Shown here in pieces: positions 22,460-33,812 of a stretch of DNA of 34,069 nucleotides; within the stretch, counting starts at the first letter, position 1; each line of letters begins with the position of its first letter. The translations under genes were made by a program, and so were the position numbers. The notes under the pieces are model-generated. The model worked only from the letters and a program-made list of their open reading frames with translations, searched no databases and was not told the origin of the DNA. The DNA is from Actinomycetes bacterium (GTDB lineage Bacteria; Actinomycetota; Actinomycetes; Propionibacteriales; Propionibacteriaceae), in the NCBI GenBank assembly GCA_021803025.1, contig JAJZQV010000024.1, forward strand, positions 1-34,069, in the 5' to 3' direction.

Positions 22460-23515
22460 ATGACCTCGGGCACCACCGACAGGACCGTCCTCTCCGGCAT
22501 CAGCTCCCGCGCGTGGGAGCACCCTGCAGACAGGGGCGCGCTCGTCGCCCTGAGGAAGCTGCGGGGGTTCGACACGGTGGTGAAGCGCCTGTCCTCGTTC
22601 ATCACCGAGCGCGCTGTACGACTGATGCTGCTCGGCTCTGCCATCCGGGTCGACTCACGCCAGTTCTCGCGGCTGTTCCGGATCTACACGGAGGCTGCGA
22701 CGGTGCTCGACGTCGAGCAGGTGCCCGAGCTGTACGTCGCGGCCAACCCCTTCCTCAACGCGCAGACCATCGGCCTCGACAAGCCGGTCATCGTCCTCAA
22801 CTCCTCGATGCTCGACACCCTCGACGACGACGAGCTCCGCTTCGTGCTGGGCCACGAGCTCGGGCACGTGGGCAGCGGCCACGCCGTCTACCGCACCGTT
22901 CTCCTCATCCTCACCACCCTCTCGACCACACTGCTGTCGATCCCGCTCGGCGGGCTTGCGCTCCGCGCCATCATGGCCGCCCTGTGGGAGTGGGCGCGCA
23001 AGTCCGAGCTGTCCGGCGACCGCGCGGGCCTCCTCGCGTGCCAGGACCCCGACGCCGCCCTGCGCGTCCACATGAAGCTGGCCAGCGGCGGAGACACCTC
23101 CCAGCTCGACACGGATGCGTTCCTCGACCAGGCGGTCGCGTACCACGAGGACGAGGACATCCGCGACCTCCTGCTCCGCGCCCTCGTCGTCGAGACCATG
23201 AGCCACCCCTTCGCGGTCGCCCGCGCGGGCGAACTCCGCCGGTGGGTGACCAGCGGCGAGTACGCGCTCGTCCTGGCCGGCTCGTACCCCCGTCGCGAGG
23301 ACGACGACAAGGCCGACCTCAGTGCCGACACGGTCGCCGCGGCCGCCTCGTACGGGGACCAGTTCGCCAAGGCGGAGCAGACGATCGACCGCTTCTTCAG
23401 GGACCTGACCAGCGGTCTCGGCAGCATGGGCTCCCGCGTCACGGACCTCTTCCGCGGCCCGGCTCAGCCCCGACGGCAGCACGACGACGAGGATGACAGC
23501 ACCCCGTCATGGTGA
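22460..23515 (+). CDS. M48-family zinc metallopeptidase
   Basis: A 351-residue protein with the zinc site HELGHVGSGH (His, Glu, His) and the third ligand region SELSGDRAG. A hydrophobic hairpin follows the zinc site (about 143-180: VLLILTTLSTTLLSIPLGG then LALRAIMAA), as in membrane-associated HtpX-type peptidases. The N-terminal part contains LYVAANPFLNAQTIGLDKP, typical of the M48 fold, and the C-terminus is acidic and charged. The ATG at 22460 was chosen because the open frame upstream lies over the PLD remnant and has no family sequence. The stop overlaps the convergent dprA stop by 9 bp. Likely role: membrane protein quality control. Confidence 0.85.
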   Translation: MTSGTTDRTVLSGISSRAWEHPADRGALVALRKLRGFDTVVKRLSSFITERAVRLMLLGSAIRVDSRQFSRLFRIYTEAATVLDVEQVPELYVAANPFLNAQTIGLDKPVIVLNSSMLDTLDDDELRFVLGHELGHVGSGHAVYRTVLLILTTLSTTLLSIPLGGLALRAIMAALWEWARKSELSGDRAGLLACQDPDAALRVHMKLASGGDTSQLDTDAFLDQAVAYHEDEDIRDLLLRALVVETMSHPFAVARAGELRRWVTSGEYALVLAGSYPRREDDDKADLSADTVAAAASYGDQFAKAEQTIDRFFRDLTSGLGSMGSRVTDLFRGPAQPRRQHDDEDDSTPSW

Positions 23516-24649
23516 CGGCCTGACCACGGAACCCGGAGGCCCGGCGACCAGTCGCCACGTTCCGTCATCGAGCGCCTGCACGTGACCGCGGTCAGCCAGA
23601 GACCCCAGAACGGCCAGACACTCCCCGACGCCCAGGCCCACGGCAGAACGCAGCTCGTCGACCGAGATCGGCCTGCGGGCCGGGAACGCCTCCCGGACCG
23701 TGAGCTCCTCCGGGTCCAGCTCGTCCGTGGGCCTCGCCTCGGGATCGACCAGCGGGGGCTGCAGCACCCCTAGCGGCGCCAGCTCGGCGAGCACGTCAGA
23801 GGCGTTCGTGACGAGCGCAGCCTGCGCGTCGCGGATGAGGCGGTGCGGGGTGACGGACAGCGCCGAGGTGACCGGTCCCGGCACGGCGAGCACCGGGCGC
23901 CCGAGCGACTGCGCCCATCCGACAGTGTTCTTGGCTCCGCTGCGTACCGCCGCCTCCACGACCACCGTCGCCGATGCCAGGGCGGCGATGAGCCGGTTGC
24001 GCGTGAGGAAGCGCTGTCTGCTCGGCGTGGAGTCCGGCGGGTACTCGCTCACCACGAGGCCCGAGTCCCGGACGCGTCGCAGCAGTGCGTCGTTCCCGCG
24101 CGGGTACAGCTGGTCGAGCCCGCACGCCATCACGGCCACGGTGGCACCTTCGGACGACAGCGCGCCACGGTGCGCGGCGGCGTCGATCCCGAACGCGCCG
24201 CCCGAGACGACCACCGTGCCGGCTTCCGCGAGCTCGGCAGCCATCTCCGAGGCCACCGTGTCCCCGTACGGTGTCGATGCCCTCGCGCCCACGATCGCCA
24301 CCCCGGAAGCGCCGAGCTCCGACAGGCTCACCGGACCCGCCACCCACAGGCCCAGCGGTCGTCCACCATCGATGCCGCCCACGGCCCCGACGCACTCCAG
24401 GTCGTCGAGTGCCGGCAGCCACTCCCCGGACCTGCGGTGCACGAACCGGAAACCCCGGAGCTCCGTCTCCCGTTCGACCGAGTCGAGGTCGAGCCTGCGG
24501 GCGCGGGACCCTTGCGGGGAGTCGTGATGCAGCAGCCGCTCCCAGGCCGCGTCGGCGCCGTCACGGTCCACGAGGCGGTCCCAGCGTTTCTGGCCTGGCT
24601 CGAGCACACACGTGAGACCCATCAGCGCCCTCGTCTCCGACCCGGTCAT
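23507..24649 (-). CDS. dprA: DNA-processing protein DprA
   Basis: A 380-residue DprA/Smf protein. The Rossmann-like domain is clear: VAIVGARASTPYG, VVSGGAFGIDAAAHRGAL, MACGLDQLYPRGN, SEYPPDSTPSRQRFLTRNR and VVVEAAVRSGAKNTV. A C-terminal winged-helix segment (about 320-370) follows. DprA protects incoming single-stranded DNA and loads RecA in transformation. The start overlaps the comM stop by 4 bp, and the gene ends the yraN-comM-dprA run. The stop overlaps the convergent M48 gene. The N-terminus (MTGSETRALMGLTCVLEPGQ) is a helical lead-in typical of the family. Confidence 0.93.
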   Translation of the reverse strand: MTGSETRALMGLTCVLEPGQKRWDRLVDRDGADAAWERLLHHDSPQGSRARRLDLDSVERETELRGFRFVHRRSGEWLPALDDLECVGAVGGIDGGRPLGLWVAGPVSLSELGASGVAIVGARASTPYGDTVASEMAAELAEAGTVVVSGGAFGIDAAAHRGALSSEGATVAVMACGLDQLYPRGNDALLRRVRDSGLVVSEYPPDSTPSRQRFLTRNRLIAALASATVVVEAAVRSGAKNTVGWAQSLGRPVLAVPGPVTSALSVTPHRLIRDAQAALVTNASDVLAELAPLGVLQPPLVDPEARPTDELDPEELTVREAFPARRPISVDELRSAVGLGVGECLAVLGSLADRGHVQALDDGTWRLVAGPPGSVVRPSP

Positions 24650-26172
24650 GCGACGGCTCCCAGCTCTTCCCCCCGGCGCAGCGCGAGCGCTGTGCGGAGA
24701 TGGGACGCCGTCGGCCGGTCCACTCCTGCGAGGTCAGCGAGAGTCCAGGCAACCCGGAGCACCTTGTCCACGCCGCGGGCGGACAGACGCCCCTGCCGCA
24801 CCGCGTCGTCCACGATCCCGAGGCCGTCGGGGAGCGGCAGCTGACGCCGTAGCCAGGGACCGCTCACCTCCCCGTTCGTCGCCCAGCGCGTTCCGCCGAG
24901 TCGCCGGGCCTGCCGCTCGCGGGCCTCGGCCACCCGCACGGCGACATCCGCTGACGCCTCACCCGGCGACTGGCTCTTGAGCAGTGACTTCGTGAGGGGT
25001 CTGACGTGGTGGTGGAGGTCTATCCGGTCGAGGATCGGGCCGGACAGCCTGGACTGGTAGCGCCGGACGACATCCGGCCGGCAGGTGCACTGGCGCGACG
25101 CGACCCCGTACCCGCCGCACGGACACGGGTTCGCCGACAGCACGAGCTGGAACCTCGCGGGATAGCGGACCTGTGCGCCCGACCGGCCGATGTGGATGGA
25201 CCCGGACTCGAGCGGTGTGCGGAGCGCCTCGATGAGGCTCGGGGCGAACTCGGTGGCCTCGTCGAGGAAGAGGACGCCGTAGTGCGAGAGCGAGAGGGAC
25301 CCGGGCTGGCTCGCCTTCGGTCCCCCGCCCACGAGGGAGATCAGCGACGCCGTGTGATGGGGCGCCGAGTACGGGGGCCGCCGGATCAGGCCGCCACCCA
25401 CGTTGGCGCCGGCGAGGGAGTGGATCGCGGTCACCTCCAGGGCCTGTGCGGGAGTGAGGTCGGGAAGGATCGACGGGAGGCGCTCCGCCAGCATCGTCTT
25501 GCCCACACCCGGCGCGCCGTGGAGGAAGAGGTGGTGCCGTCCTGCGGCTGCCACCTCCAGCACCCACCTGGCCTCCGCGTGGCCGACCACGTCGCGAAGG
25601 TCGGGGTCCTCCGGCGTCGGGCGTGGCTCTGCGGGAGGAAGCCTCCTGTCCAGCACCGGGTTGCCCTTGAGCACCTCGACCAGCTCGGCGAGGCTAGCCA
25701 CGCCCCAGATCGTGAGGCCCCCGACCAGGAGAGCCTCAGACACCTGCTCTGCCGGCACGACCGCTCGCGTGTAGCCCGCCTTGACGGCCGCCAGGAGCGC
25801 GGGCAGCACTCCCCTGCACCGGCGGACGCGCCCGTCCAGGCCGAGCTCGCCCATCAGCACCGTGTCCTCGAGGAGGTCCGTGGCGATCTGTTCTCCCGCC
25901 GCCAGCACCGCCGCGGTGATGCCGAGGTCGTAGTGGGACCCGGTCTTGGGCAACGTCGCCGGGGTGAGGTTCACCGTGACGAGCTGCTTCGGCCATTCGA
26001 GCCCCGTGCTCGCGACGGCGGCCTTGCACCTCTCCCGCGCCTCGTTGAGGGACGTGTCCGGCAACCCGACGAGCACCGTCCTGGGCAGTCCCCCGCCGAT
26101 GGCGGCCTCGACCTCGATCACCGTCCCCTCGAGGCCGACCAGGGCAACCGACCTCGCCTTTCCCACGATCAC
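24646..26172 (-). CDS. comM: YifB/ComM-family Mg-chelatase-like AAA+ ATPase
   Basis: A 508-residue protein with an N-terminal Lon-like (ChlI) domain of about 180 residues, beginning GKARSVALVGLEG and including NLTPATLPKTGSHYDL, a central AAA+ domain with Walker A HGAPGVGKTM and Walker B GVLFLDEATEF, a Cys cluster (NPCPCGGYG...CTC) in the middle, and a C-terminal Mg-chelatase-type helical domain ending RTALALRRGEE. ComM is a hexameric helicase that promotes branch migration during transformation. It overlaps yraN and dprA by 4 bp on each side, so all three are translationally linked. Confidence 0.93.
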   Translation of the reverse strand: MIVGKARSVALVGLEGTVIEVEAAIGGGLPRTVLVGLPDTSLNEARERCKAAVASTGLEWPKQLVTVNLTPATLPKTGSHYDLGITAAVLAAGEQIATDLLEDTVLMGELGLDGRVRRCRGVLPALLAAVKAGYTRAVVPAEQVSEALLVGGLTIWGVASLAELVEVLKGNPVLDRRLPPAEPRPTPEDPDLRDVVGHAEARWVLEVAAAGRHHLFLHGAPGVGKTMLAERLPSILPDLTPAQALEVTAIHSLAGANVGGGLIRRPPYSAPHHTASLISLVGGGPKASQPGSLSLSHYGVLFLDEATEFAPSLIEALRTPLESGSIHIGRSGAQVRYPARFQLVLSANPCPCGGYGVASRQCTCRPDVVRRYQSRLSGPILDRIDLHHHVRPLTKSLLKSQSPGEASADVAVRVAEARERQARRLGGTRWATNGEVSGPWLRRQLPLPDGLGIVDDAVRQGRLSARGVDKVLRVAWTLADLAGVDRPTASHLRTALALRRGEELGAVA

Positions 26173-26546
26173 GACGTCACCCCTTGCAGATGGCTGATCA
26201 CCGGTGCCGCGTCGTCGTGGAGAAGCACGCCGATCGCGTCGATGCGGACCCGGTCGCAGCGCAGCTCATGAGCAGCCAGCCACTGTCCCGCCAACGCCTG
26301 GAGCCTTCCCAGCTTGACGTACGTGATCGCCTCAAGGGGGTCCCCGTACCCGAGACCGCGTCTCGTCTTCACCTCGCAGAAGACGAGGGTGCCCAGCCGT
26401 CCCGGGCCGGGCTGCAGCGCCACGACGTCGAGCTCCCCCAGCCGTCCCGAGCGCCAGTTGCGGTCGACCACTCTCCAGCCCAGCCGCTCCAGGTGAGCGG
26501 CGGCGATCTCCTCGCCCAGAGCCCCGGTCGTACGTCGCCGATCCAT
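26169..26546 (-). CDS. yraN: YraN (UPF0102) nuclease-fold protein
   Basis: A 125-residue protein with the conserved opening TGALGEEIAAAHLERLGW, the segment LGELDVVA and FCEVKTRRGLGYGDP; these supply the acidic residue and the Glu-x-Lys of a PD-(D/E)xK nuclease-like fold. The family is associated with competence and DNA-processing genes but its activity is not well defined. The ATG at 26546 lies 104 bp after the DUF2469 gene on the same strand, and the stop overlaps comM. Confidence 0.9.
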   Translation of the reverse strand: MDRRRTTGALGEEIAAAHLERLGWRVVDRNWRSGRLGELDVVALQPGPGRLGTLVFCEVKTRRGLGYGDPLEAITYVKLGRLQALAGQWLAAHELRCDRVRIDAIGVLLHDDAAPVISHLQGVTS

Positions 26547-26650
26547 GAGCCACCTCCACCCGTGACAATGGGCGGACGCGCAGAGAATCCGTCAGCGGTG
26601 TGCGGTCCTGTGGACAACGGCACCACGACGGCGTTCCACAGCCGGCCGCC

Positions 26651-26962
26651 TCACTTGGTGTCGGGCACCTGGAGCTCGGAGTGGGCGATCTCCTCGATGG
26701 AGACGTCACGGAAGGTCAGCACCTTCGCCGACTTCACGAACCGGGCAGGGCGGTACATGTCCCAGACCCACGCATCCCCCATGGAGACCTCGTAGTAGAC
26801 GTCACCGCCCTCGGTGCGCACCTTCAGGTCGACCGCGTTGCACAGGTAGAAGCGCCGCTCGGTCTCGACGGCGTACGTGAAGATGCCGACGACGTCCTTG
26901 TACTCCCGGTACAGGGCGAGCTCCAGATCGCTCTCGTACTGCTCCAGGTCTTCCGCACTCAT
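26651..26962 (-). CDS. DUF2469 domain protein
   Basis: A 103-residue acidic protein with the family opening MSAEDLEQYESDLELALYRE and the conserved segments DVVGIFTYAVETERRFYLCN and VYYEVSMGDAWVWDMYRPAR. It is a conserved actinobacterial protein of unknown function, almost always next to rnhB, as here, where the two overlap by 4 bp. It is tightly conserved in the phylum, which suggests an important but undefined role. Confidence 0.92.
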   Translation of the reverse strand: MSAEDLEQYESDLELALYREYKDVVGIFTYAVETERRFYLCNAVDLKVRTEGGDVYYEVSMGDAWVWDMYRPARFVKSAKVLTFRDVSIEEIAHSELQVPDTK

Positions 26963-27606
26963 GGTTGCTCCACCCTAGTCGCTCGCCTGACGTTGTCCCA
27001 CCGCATCCGGTGGATGTCGCACGGCCCGAGCCGGTCCAGGTGGGACTGGTGCAGGGGGGTGCAGTAACCCTTGTGCACGGCGAACTCGTATCCGGGGTAG
27101 TCCGTCTCGTACGCCGCCATGATCCGGTCCCTCGTCACCTTGGCGACGATCGAGGCGGCGGCCACGCACGCCGCCACCCGGTCCCCCTTCCACATGCCCA
27201 CGGCGCCCACGCCGAGGCCGTCCACCGGGAACCCGTCGGTGATGACGAACGCCGGTGGCGTGCTGAGCCGGAGCACTGCCCTTCGCAGGGCCGTGATGTC
27301 TGCGACGTGCATGCCGAGCGCGTCGCACTCCGCCGGCGACACCTCCACCCAGGACACGGCGACCGCCTTGGCGAGGATCTCCTCGTACAGCTCCTCGCGC
27401 GCGCGCTCGGTGAGCAGCTTGGAGTCCCGCAGCCCCGTGATCTGCCGTGACCTCCGCTCGGAGAGGATCGCCGCCGCCGCCACGAGCGGCCCCGCACAGG
27501 CTCCCCTGCCGGCCTCGTCCGCACCGGCGACAGGCGTCAGGCCGGCGCGCGCGAGAGCCCGTTCGTAGGTGTACAGGCCGCCTCCGGACCGTACGACCAC
27601 GGCCAT
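26959..27606 (-). CDS. rnhB: Ribonuclease HII
   Basis: A 215-residue enzyme that removes ribonucleotides from DNA. The catalytic sites appear as VAGADEAGRGACAGPLVAA (Asp, Glu), LRDSKLLT, VITDGFPVDGL (Asp) and ASIVAKVTRDR (Lys and Arg), with HKGYCTPLH near the end. The ATG at 27606 lies 4 bp beyond the lepB stop; the open frame extends upstream into lepB but that sequence is a shadow. It is co-directional with lepB and DUF2469, as in other Actinobacteria. Confidence 0.93.
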   Translation of the reverse strand: MAVVVRSGGGLYTYERALARAGLTPVAGADEAGRGACAGPLVAAAAILSERRSRQITGLRDSKLLTERAREELYEEILAKAVAVSWVEVSPAECDALGMHVADITALRRAVLRLSTPPAFVITDGFPVDGLGVGAVGMWKGDRVAACVAAASIVAKVTRDRIMAAYETDYPGYEFAVHKGYCTPLHQSHLDRLGPCDIHRMRWDNVRRATRVEQP

Positions 27607-27610
27607 GGCG

Positions 27611-28393
27611 TCAGCAGCTCGCCGCGGTGATCTGCGGCAGTGCCGGTGGGGCAGCGGTGGCTGCGGGGACGGCCGCGAACGTCGCGGGTATCGAGAAGGT
27701 CCGGGCTCTCTCGAAGGGGAACGCGTTGGCGCGCACCGGCCCCTGAATCGACGCGATGGTCGGGAACGCGGCGAGACCCTTGGCGCCCGCCGACGTGTCG
27801 CAGAGGTGGTACCGGCTGTCGGCGCTCCGGTTCCGGTGGTCTCCCAGCACGAAGACACGCCCGGCCGGGACGATGACGTCGAAGGCCGCTTCCGAAGGCT
27901 TCACGGTGGTGCCGTCGGCGTTGGGATACAGGTACGAGCTCTCGTCGAGCTCGACACCGTTGACGGAGACCCGACCGGACGTGGAGCAGCAGGTGACGTG
28001 GTCGCCGGGAAGCCCGATGAGCCGCTTCACGAGGTACTGGTTCCCCCCGGCCGGCAGCACTCCGACGAACTCGAACGCCTTCTGCACGGTGCTCGGTGGC
28101 GGGGCGGGAGGAAGCCATCCGAGGTCGTCCTCGAAGACGATGATGTCGCCGCGCTGGTAGTGGACCAGCTTCATGGCAACCACACGGTCGTTGATCTCGA
28201 GCGTCTTCTCCATCGACTCCGAGGGGATGACGAACATCTGTGCGACGAACGTCTTCAGCAGGGTCGCGACGACGAGCGCCACCACCACGATGATGACGAA
28301 CTCCCTCACGCCACCGGCCACGCGGCGCGCGAGACTCGGTGTCGGTCGCTGCGTCGAGGATCCCCCCGCGCCGCGCTGTGGGGCGTGTGCCAC
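27611..28393 (-). CDS. lepB: Signal peptidase I
   Basis: A 260-residue membrane protease with one N-terminal anchor (about residues 31-55, REFVIIVVVALVVATLLKTF). The catalytic serine is in FVIPSESMEKTL, the catalytic lysine in LVKRLIGLPGDHV, and the conserved boxes RGDIIVFE and FVLGDHRNRSADSRY are present. The C-terminus runs on about 45 residues past the last box, ending in an Ala/Pro-rich hydrophobic stretch that may be a second anchor. An insert TCCSTSGRVSVNGV includes two adjacent Cys. It cleaves signal peptides from secreted proteins. Confidence 0.93.
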   Translation of the reverse strand: MAHAPQRGAGGSSTQRPTPSLARRVAGGVREFVIIVVVALVVATLLKTFVAQMFVIPSESMEKTLEINDRVVAMKLVHYQRGDIIVFEDDLGWLPPAPPPSTVQKAFEFVGVLPAGGNQYLVKRLIGLPGDHVTCCSTSGRVSVNGVELDESSYLYPNADGTTVKPSEAAFDVIVPAGRVFVLGDHRNRSADSRYHLCDTSAGAKGLAAFPTIASIQGPVRANAFPFERARTFSIPATFAAVPAATAAPPALPQITAASC

Positions 28394-28416
28394 GTCCGTC
28401 GCTGCTCGCCGCGTCG

Positions 28417-28767
28417 TCAGAAGTCCCGCTTCTCCTTGATCTTGGCTTTCTTGCCGCGAAGGTTGCGCAGGTAGTACAGCTTCGCCCGGCGGACGTCACC
28501 GCGACGCTCGACCTCGATCTTGTCGATGATCGGGGAGTGCAGCGGGAAGGTGCGCTCGACGCCGACGCCGAAGCTCACCTTGCGGACCGTGAAGGACTCC
28601 TGGAGACCTCCACCGGTACGGGAGATCACCGGGCCGGCGAAGACCTGGACGCGGGAGCGGTTGCCCTCGACGACCTTCACGTGGACGCGGACCGTGTCAC
28701 CCGGACGGAAGTCGGGGATATCGTCGCGCAGTGCCTGGGCATCAAGAGACTTGATGATGTCGCTCAT
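28417..28767 (-). CDS. rplS: 50S ribosomal protein L19
   Basis: A 116-residue ribosomal protein starting [20 protein letters not shown] from the ATG at 28767, with a GAGGAA site upstream. Segments [39 protein letters not shown] and [20 protein letters not shown] are diagnostic. The longer open frame to 28884 is leader DNA. It is separated from sdhB by 171 bp, which contains an inverted repeat and presumably its own promoter. Confidence 0.96.
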   Translation of the reverse strand: MSDIIKSLDAQALRDDIPDFRPGDTVRVHVKVVEGNRSRVQVFAGPVISRTGGGLQESFTVRKVSFGVGVERTFPLHSPIIDKIEVERRGDVRRAKLYYLRNLRGKKAKIKEKRDF

Positions 28768-28833
28768 GGTGGTGGTTCCTCGCCTGGTGCCACAGGTCAC
28801 CGAAGTGGGTCTTTCCCGGACGCGGGCTTTCCC

Positions 28834-28887
28834 CCTGTGGCAGGTGGCCGCGGTACCCGGGACAACAGCGCCCAAGTCTGCCACAGG
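28834..28887 (-). promoter_or_regulatory. Inverted repeat in the rplS leader region
   Basis: CCTGTGGCAG (28834-28843) and CTGCCACAGG (28878-28887) are a perfect 10-bp inverted repeat with a 34-nt spacer, between the sdhB stop and the rplS start. It could act as the sdhB terminator or as a structured leader for rplS. The spacer is too long for a classic terminator. Confidence 0.35.
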
Positions 28888-28938
28888 CCCCCGTGTTCGG
28901 ACGAATCCGGGAGGCCCGTGGCCGACGGGCAGGTGGTG

Positions 28939-29696
28939 CTACTTGCCTTCGCGGCGGAACAGCGACTTCATGAGGTCGCGGTTCAGCTGGGCGATGGACT
29001 CGAGCGGGATCTGCTTGGGGCAGACGGAGGCGCACTCGCCGATGTTCGTGCAGCCCCCGAAGCCTTCGGCGTCGTGCTGGGCGATCATGCTCTTCACGCG
29101 CGAGTACCGCTCGGGCTGGCCCTGCGGGAGCATCGCGAGGTGAGTGATCTTCGCGGCGGTGAACAGCATCGCCGACCCGTTCGGGCAGGCTGCGACGCAG
29201 GCGCCGCAGCCGATGCAGGTGGCGTTGTCGAACGCCCTGTCGGCCTCGAGCTTCGGGGCGGGCGTCGCGTGGGCTTCGGGCGCCGAGCCCGTGTTCACGC
29301 TGATGAAGCCGCCGGCCTGGATGATGCGGTCGAACGCGGAGCGGTCGACCACCAGGTCCTTGATGAGCGGGAAGCCGCCGGCGCGCCACGGCTCGACCGT
29401 GATCTCCGCCCCGTCGGCGAAGCTCCGCATGTGGAGCTGGCAGGTAGTCGTCGGGACCGACGAGCTGTACCGGCCGTGCGGCGCGCCGTTGATGACGACG
29501 CCGCACATGCCGCAGATGCCTTCCCGACAGTCGTGGTCGAACGCGACGGGCTCCTGGTTCTCGGCCGTGAGCTGCTCGTTGAGCAGGTCCAGGGTCTCGA
29601 GGAAGCTCATGTCCTCGGAGACGCCGTCCAGCATGTAGCGCTCGAGGCGGCCCTCGGCCTTCGCGTTCGCCTGACGCCAGATGTTGAGTGTGATCT

Positions 29697-29700
<4 letters not shown>
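28939..29700 (-). CDS. sdhB: Succinate dehydrogenase/fumarate reductase iron-sulfur subunit
   Basis: A 253-residue iron-sulfur subunit starting at a GTG (29700) that overlaps the sdhA stop. The [2Fe-2S] ligands are in [10 protein letters not shown] and TTCQLH; the [4Fe-4S] and [3Fe-4S] ligands are in [15 protein letters not shown] and [16 protein letters not shown]. This spacing matches the non-classical SdhB/FrdB group that pairs with a single membrane-anchor subunit. The subunit passes electrons between the FAD of SdhA and the hemes or quinone site of SdhC. Confidence 0.94.
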
Positions 29701-31723
<2,023 letters not shown>

Positions 31724-31727
<4 letters not shown>

Positions 31728-32422
31728 TTGATCCCTCCGAACAGGACTGCAACGGGCATCACCATGAAGCCGACGAACAGGAGCGCTGACACGGCGATCG
31801 CGGTGACGTTGAGGTTGCGGCGGGCCACGCGGCTCGTGTTCGCCCCCAGGGTGGTGAGGGCGCTCCAGATGCCGTGGCGGATGTGGATGCACACCGTGCC
31901 GACGAACAGGGCGTACAGCAGCACCATGTACCACTGCTGGAACGTGAGGACGACCGACTCGTACGGCGTCGAGGACGCGGTGAAGCCGGTGAGGAACCAC
32001 TTGAGCGTGAACTGCCCGAGATGGAACAGCAGGAGCATCAGCAGGATGATGCCGCCCCACCGCATCGTGCGCGCCGAGAAGGTCTGCGCCCGACGGTCCT
32101 TGCGCTGGTAGCTGCCCCGCGCCGCGCGCGAGCGCAGCGTGAGGACGTACGCCGAGGCCATGTGGCCGACGATGCACGCCACCAGGAAGACGCGGAAGAT
32201 CCAGATGAACCAGCCCTTGGGCACCAGCGGGTACAGGATGTCGCTCTTGAGCCATTCGGCGTAGTGGTCGTAGGCCTCGGGCCCGAAGAAGGCCTTGAGG
32301 TTGCCCCACGCATGCATGAGCAGGAAGAGGATGAGGAAGATGCCGGTTACGGCCATCAGCACCTTCAGCGCGACAGTGGAGCGCGCGGCCCTCTGGTGAA
32401 CAGTGAGTGTTTGAGTCGCCAC
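31724..32422 (-). CDS. sdhC: Succinate dehydrogenase cytochrome b subunit (single anchor)
   Basis: A 232-residue membrane protein with five helices of the cytochrome b558 family. Candidate heme-ligand histidines are in [27 protein letters not shown] and CIHIRHGIW, consistent with a di-heme anchor. No separate sdhD is present. The start was set at the GTG at 32422 ([15 protein letters not shown]); another in-frame GTG lies 12 bp upstream. It is the first gene of the sdhCAB unit, with about 100 bp to trmD. Confidence 0.9.
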
Positions 32423-32523
32423 GGGGGTCACTTTAACCTGGCCATGCCCCGGCGAGGACCACCGCCCCGCACGAACGCCGACACCTTGGATGGTGTAGTG
32501 GACGGGGCCGCTCCACAGGTCCC

Positions 32524-33240
32524 TCACGCGACGGGCGGACGGCGGTGCCGGGTGAGGTCCTCGGCCTGCTCGCGACGCCACGCCGCGATGTTGGCGTGGT
32601 GCCCGCTCAGCAGGACATCGGGGACCGACAGGCCCCGCCACTCGAGAGGCTTCGTGAACACCGGGTACTCCAGCAGCCCGTCAAGATCCGGGGAGTGCGA
32701 CTCCTCGACGAGCGACTCCGGGTTCCCGATGACCCCCGGCAGGAGACGCACGACCGACTCGATGATCGCGAGCGCGGCCACCTCTCCCCCGTTGAGCACG
32801 TAGTCGCCCAGCGAGATCTCGCGCAGGTCGACCCGCTCCCTGAAGTGGGACATGACGCGGGCGTCGATCCCCTCGTACCGGCCGCACGCGAAGACGAGGT
32901 GGGTACGGGTGGCCAGCTCGGCCGCGAGCGCCTGGCTGTACGGAACGCCCGACGGGGTGGGGACCACGAGCGTGGTGCCGTCGAGGTCGTCCCCCAGTAC
33001 GGCGTCGAGCGCCTCCCCCCACGGTTCGGGCTTCATGACCATGCCCGCGCCGCCGCCGTAGGGAGTGTCGTCGACCGTGCGGTGCCGGTCGTGGGTCCAG
33101 TCCCTCAGGTCGTGGACCCCCAGGTCGACCAGGCCGGAGGCGATGGCCTTCCCCACGAGGGACAGCGAGAGCGGCGAGAGGTAGTCAGGGAAGATCGAGA
33201 CGACGTCGAGGCGCTGGAGGGGCGCCGCAGCTCCGGTCAT
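32524..33240 (-). CDS. trmD: tRNA (guanine-N1)-methyltransferase
   Basis: A 238-residue SPOUT-class enzyme that makes m1G37 in tRNA. The start [15 protein letters not shown], the AdoMet-site segments [13 protein letters not shown] and [12 protein letters not shown] (the deep-trefoil-knot region), the segment [20 protein letters not shown] and the [20 protein letters not shown] tail are all conserved. It overlaps rimM by 4 bp. It is followed by sdhC rather than rplS. Confidence 0.96.
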   Translation of the reverse strand: MTGAAAPLQRLDVVSIFPDYLSPLSLSLVGKAIASGLVDLGVHDLRDWTHDRHRTVDDTPYGGGAGMVMKPEPWGEALDAVLGDDLDGTTLVVPTPSGVPYSQALAAELATRTHLVFACGRYEGIDARVMSHFRERVDLREISLGDYVLNGGEVAALAIIESVVRLLPGVIGNPESLVEESHSPDLDGLLEYPVFTKPLEWRGLSVPDVLLSGHHANIAAWRREQAEDLTRHRRPPVA

Positions 33241-33812
33241 GTGTCGAGAAGGTCGTCGAAGAGAGCGGCCGCGGTCGCCGAGAGCCGGGCGGTGCCGGCC
33301 GCGAGGTCGATGTGCGGCACGAGCTCGGACACGAAGGGGACCAGCCGCTCCCCCGCGTCGGTCGTCACGGCGAGCAGGTCCTGGGACGGAAGGTGGATGA
33401 CGTCCGCGACGACGCCCACGTCCTGGCCCTCGACGTCGAGGACGTGCAGGCCGCGCAGCTGCCTGTCGTAGTACTCCTCGGGGTCGTCCCCCGCAGGCCG
33501 CTCGTCCGGGTCCACCTCCACGACGAGGACACGCCCTCGCAGCGACTCGGCCGCTGTACGGTCGGGCGCCTCGGCGAAACGTACGATGAGTCGCCCTGCC
33601 GCGGCGTCACGGACCGAGGCCACGGTCAGCCTCGACCTGAGGCCCTCGCAACCGAGCACCGAGCCCGGCGCGAAGCGCACCTCCGGCTCGTCGGTGCGCA
33701 GCTCGACGGTGACGTCCCCACGCAGACCGTGGGCCCGGCCGACGATGCCGACGACGACCTCGACGGGGTCGTCTCCGGTGCGGCCGGGATCAGCGGTAGC
33801 GGCCACCGCCAC
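33237..33812 (-). CDS. rimM: 16S rRNA processing protein RimM
   Basis: A 191-residue protein with an N-terminal RimM domain ([32 protein letters not shown]) and a C-terminal PRC-barrel ([30 protein letters not shown]). It assists 30S head assembly by binding S19. The GTG at 33812 lies 23 bp inside the preceding KH-domain gene; a nearby in-frame GTG would shorten this overlap. Confidence 0.95.
   Translation of the reverse strand: MAVAATADPGRTGDDPVEVVVGIVGRAHGLRGDVTVELRTDEPEVRFAPGSVLGCEGLRSRLTVASVRDAAAGRLIVRFAEAPDRTAAESLRGRVLVVEVDPDERPAGDDPEEYYDRQLRGLHVLDVEGQDVGVVADVIHLPSQDLLAVTTDAGERLVPFVSELVPHIDLAAGTARLSATAAALFDDLLDT

Noticed and set aside
23507-23515. 9-bp convergent overlap of M48 and dprA as a regulatory antisense arrangement
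   Set aside because: Short tail-to-tail overlaps are common in compact genomes; nothing else supports regulation.
26959-27858. RNase HII with an 84-residue N-terminal extension
   Set aside because: The extension lies inside lepB in another frame and is low-complexity; the ATG at 27606 gives a normal family length.
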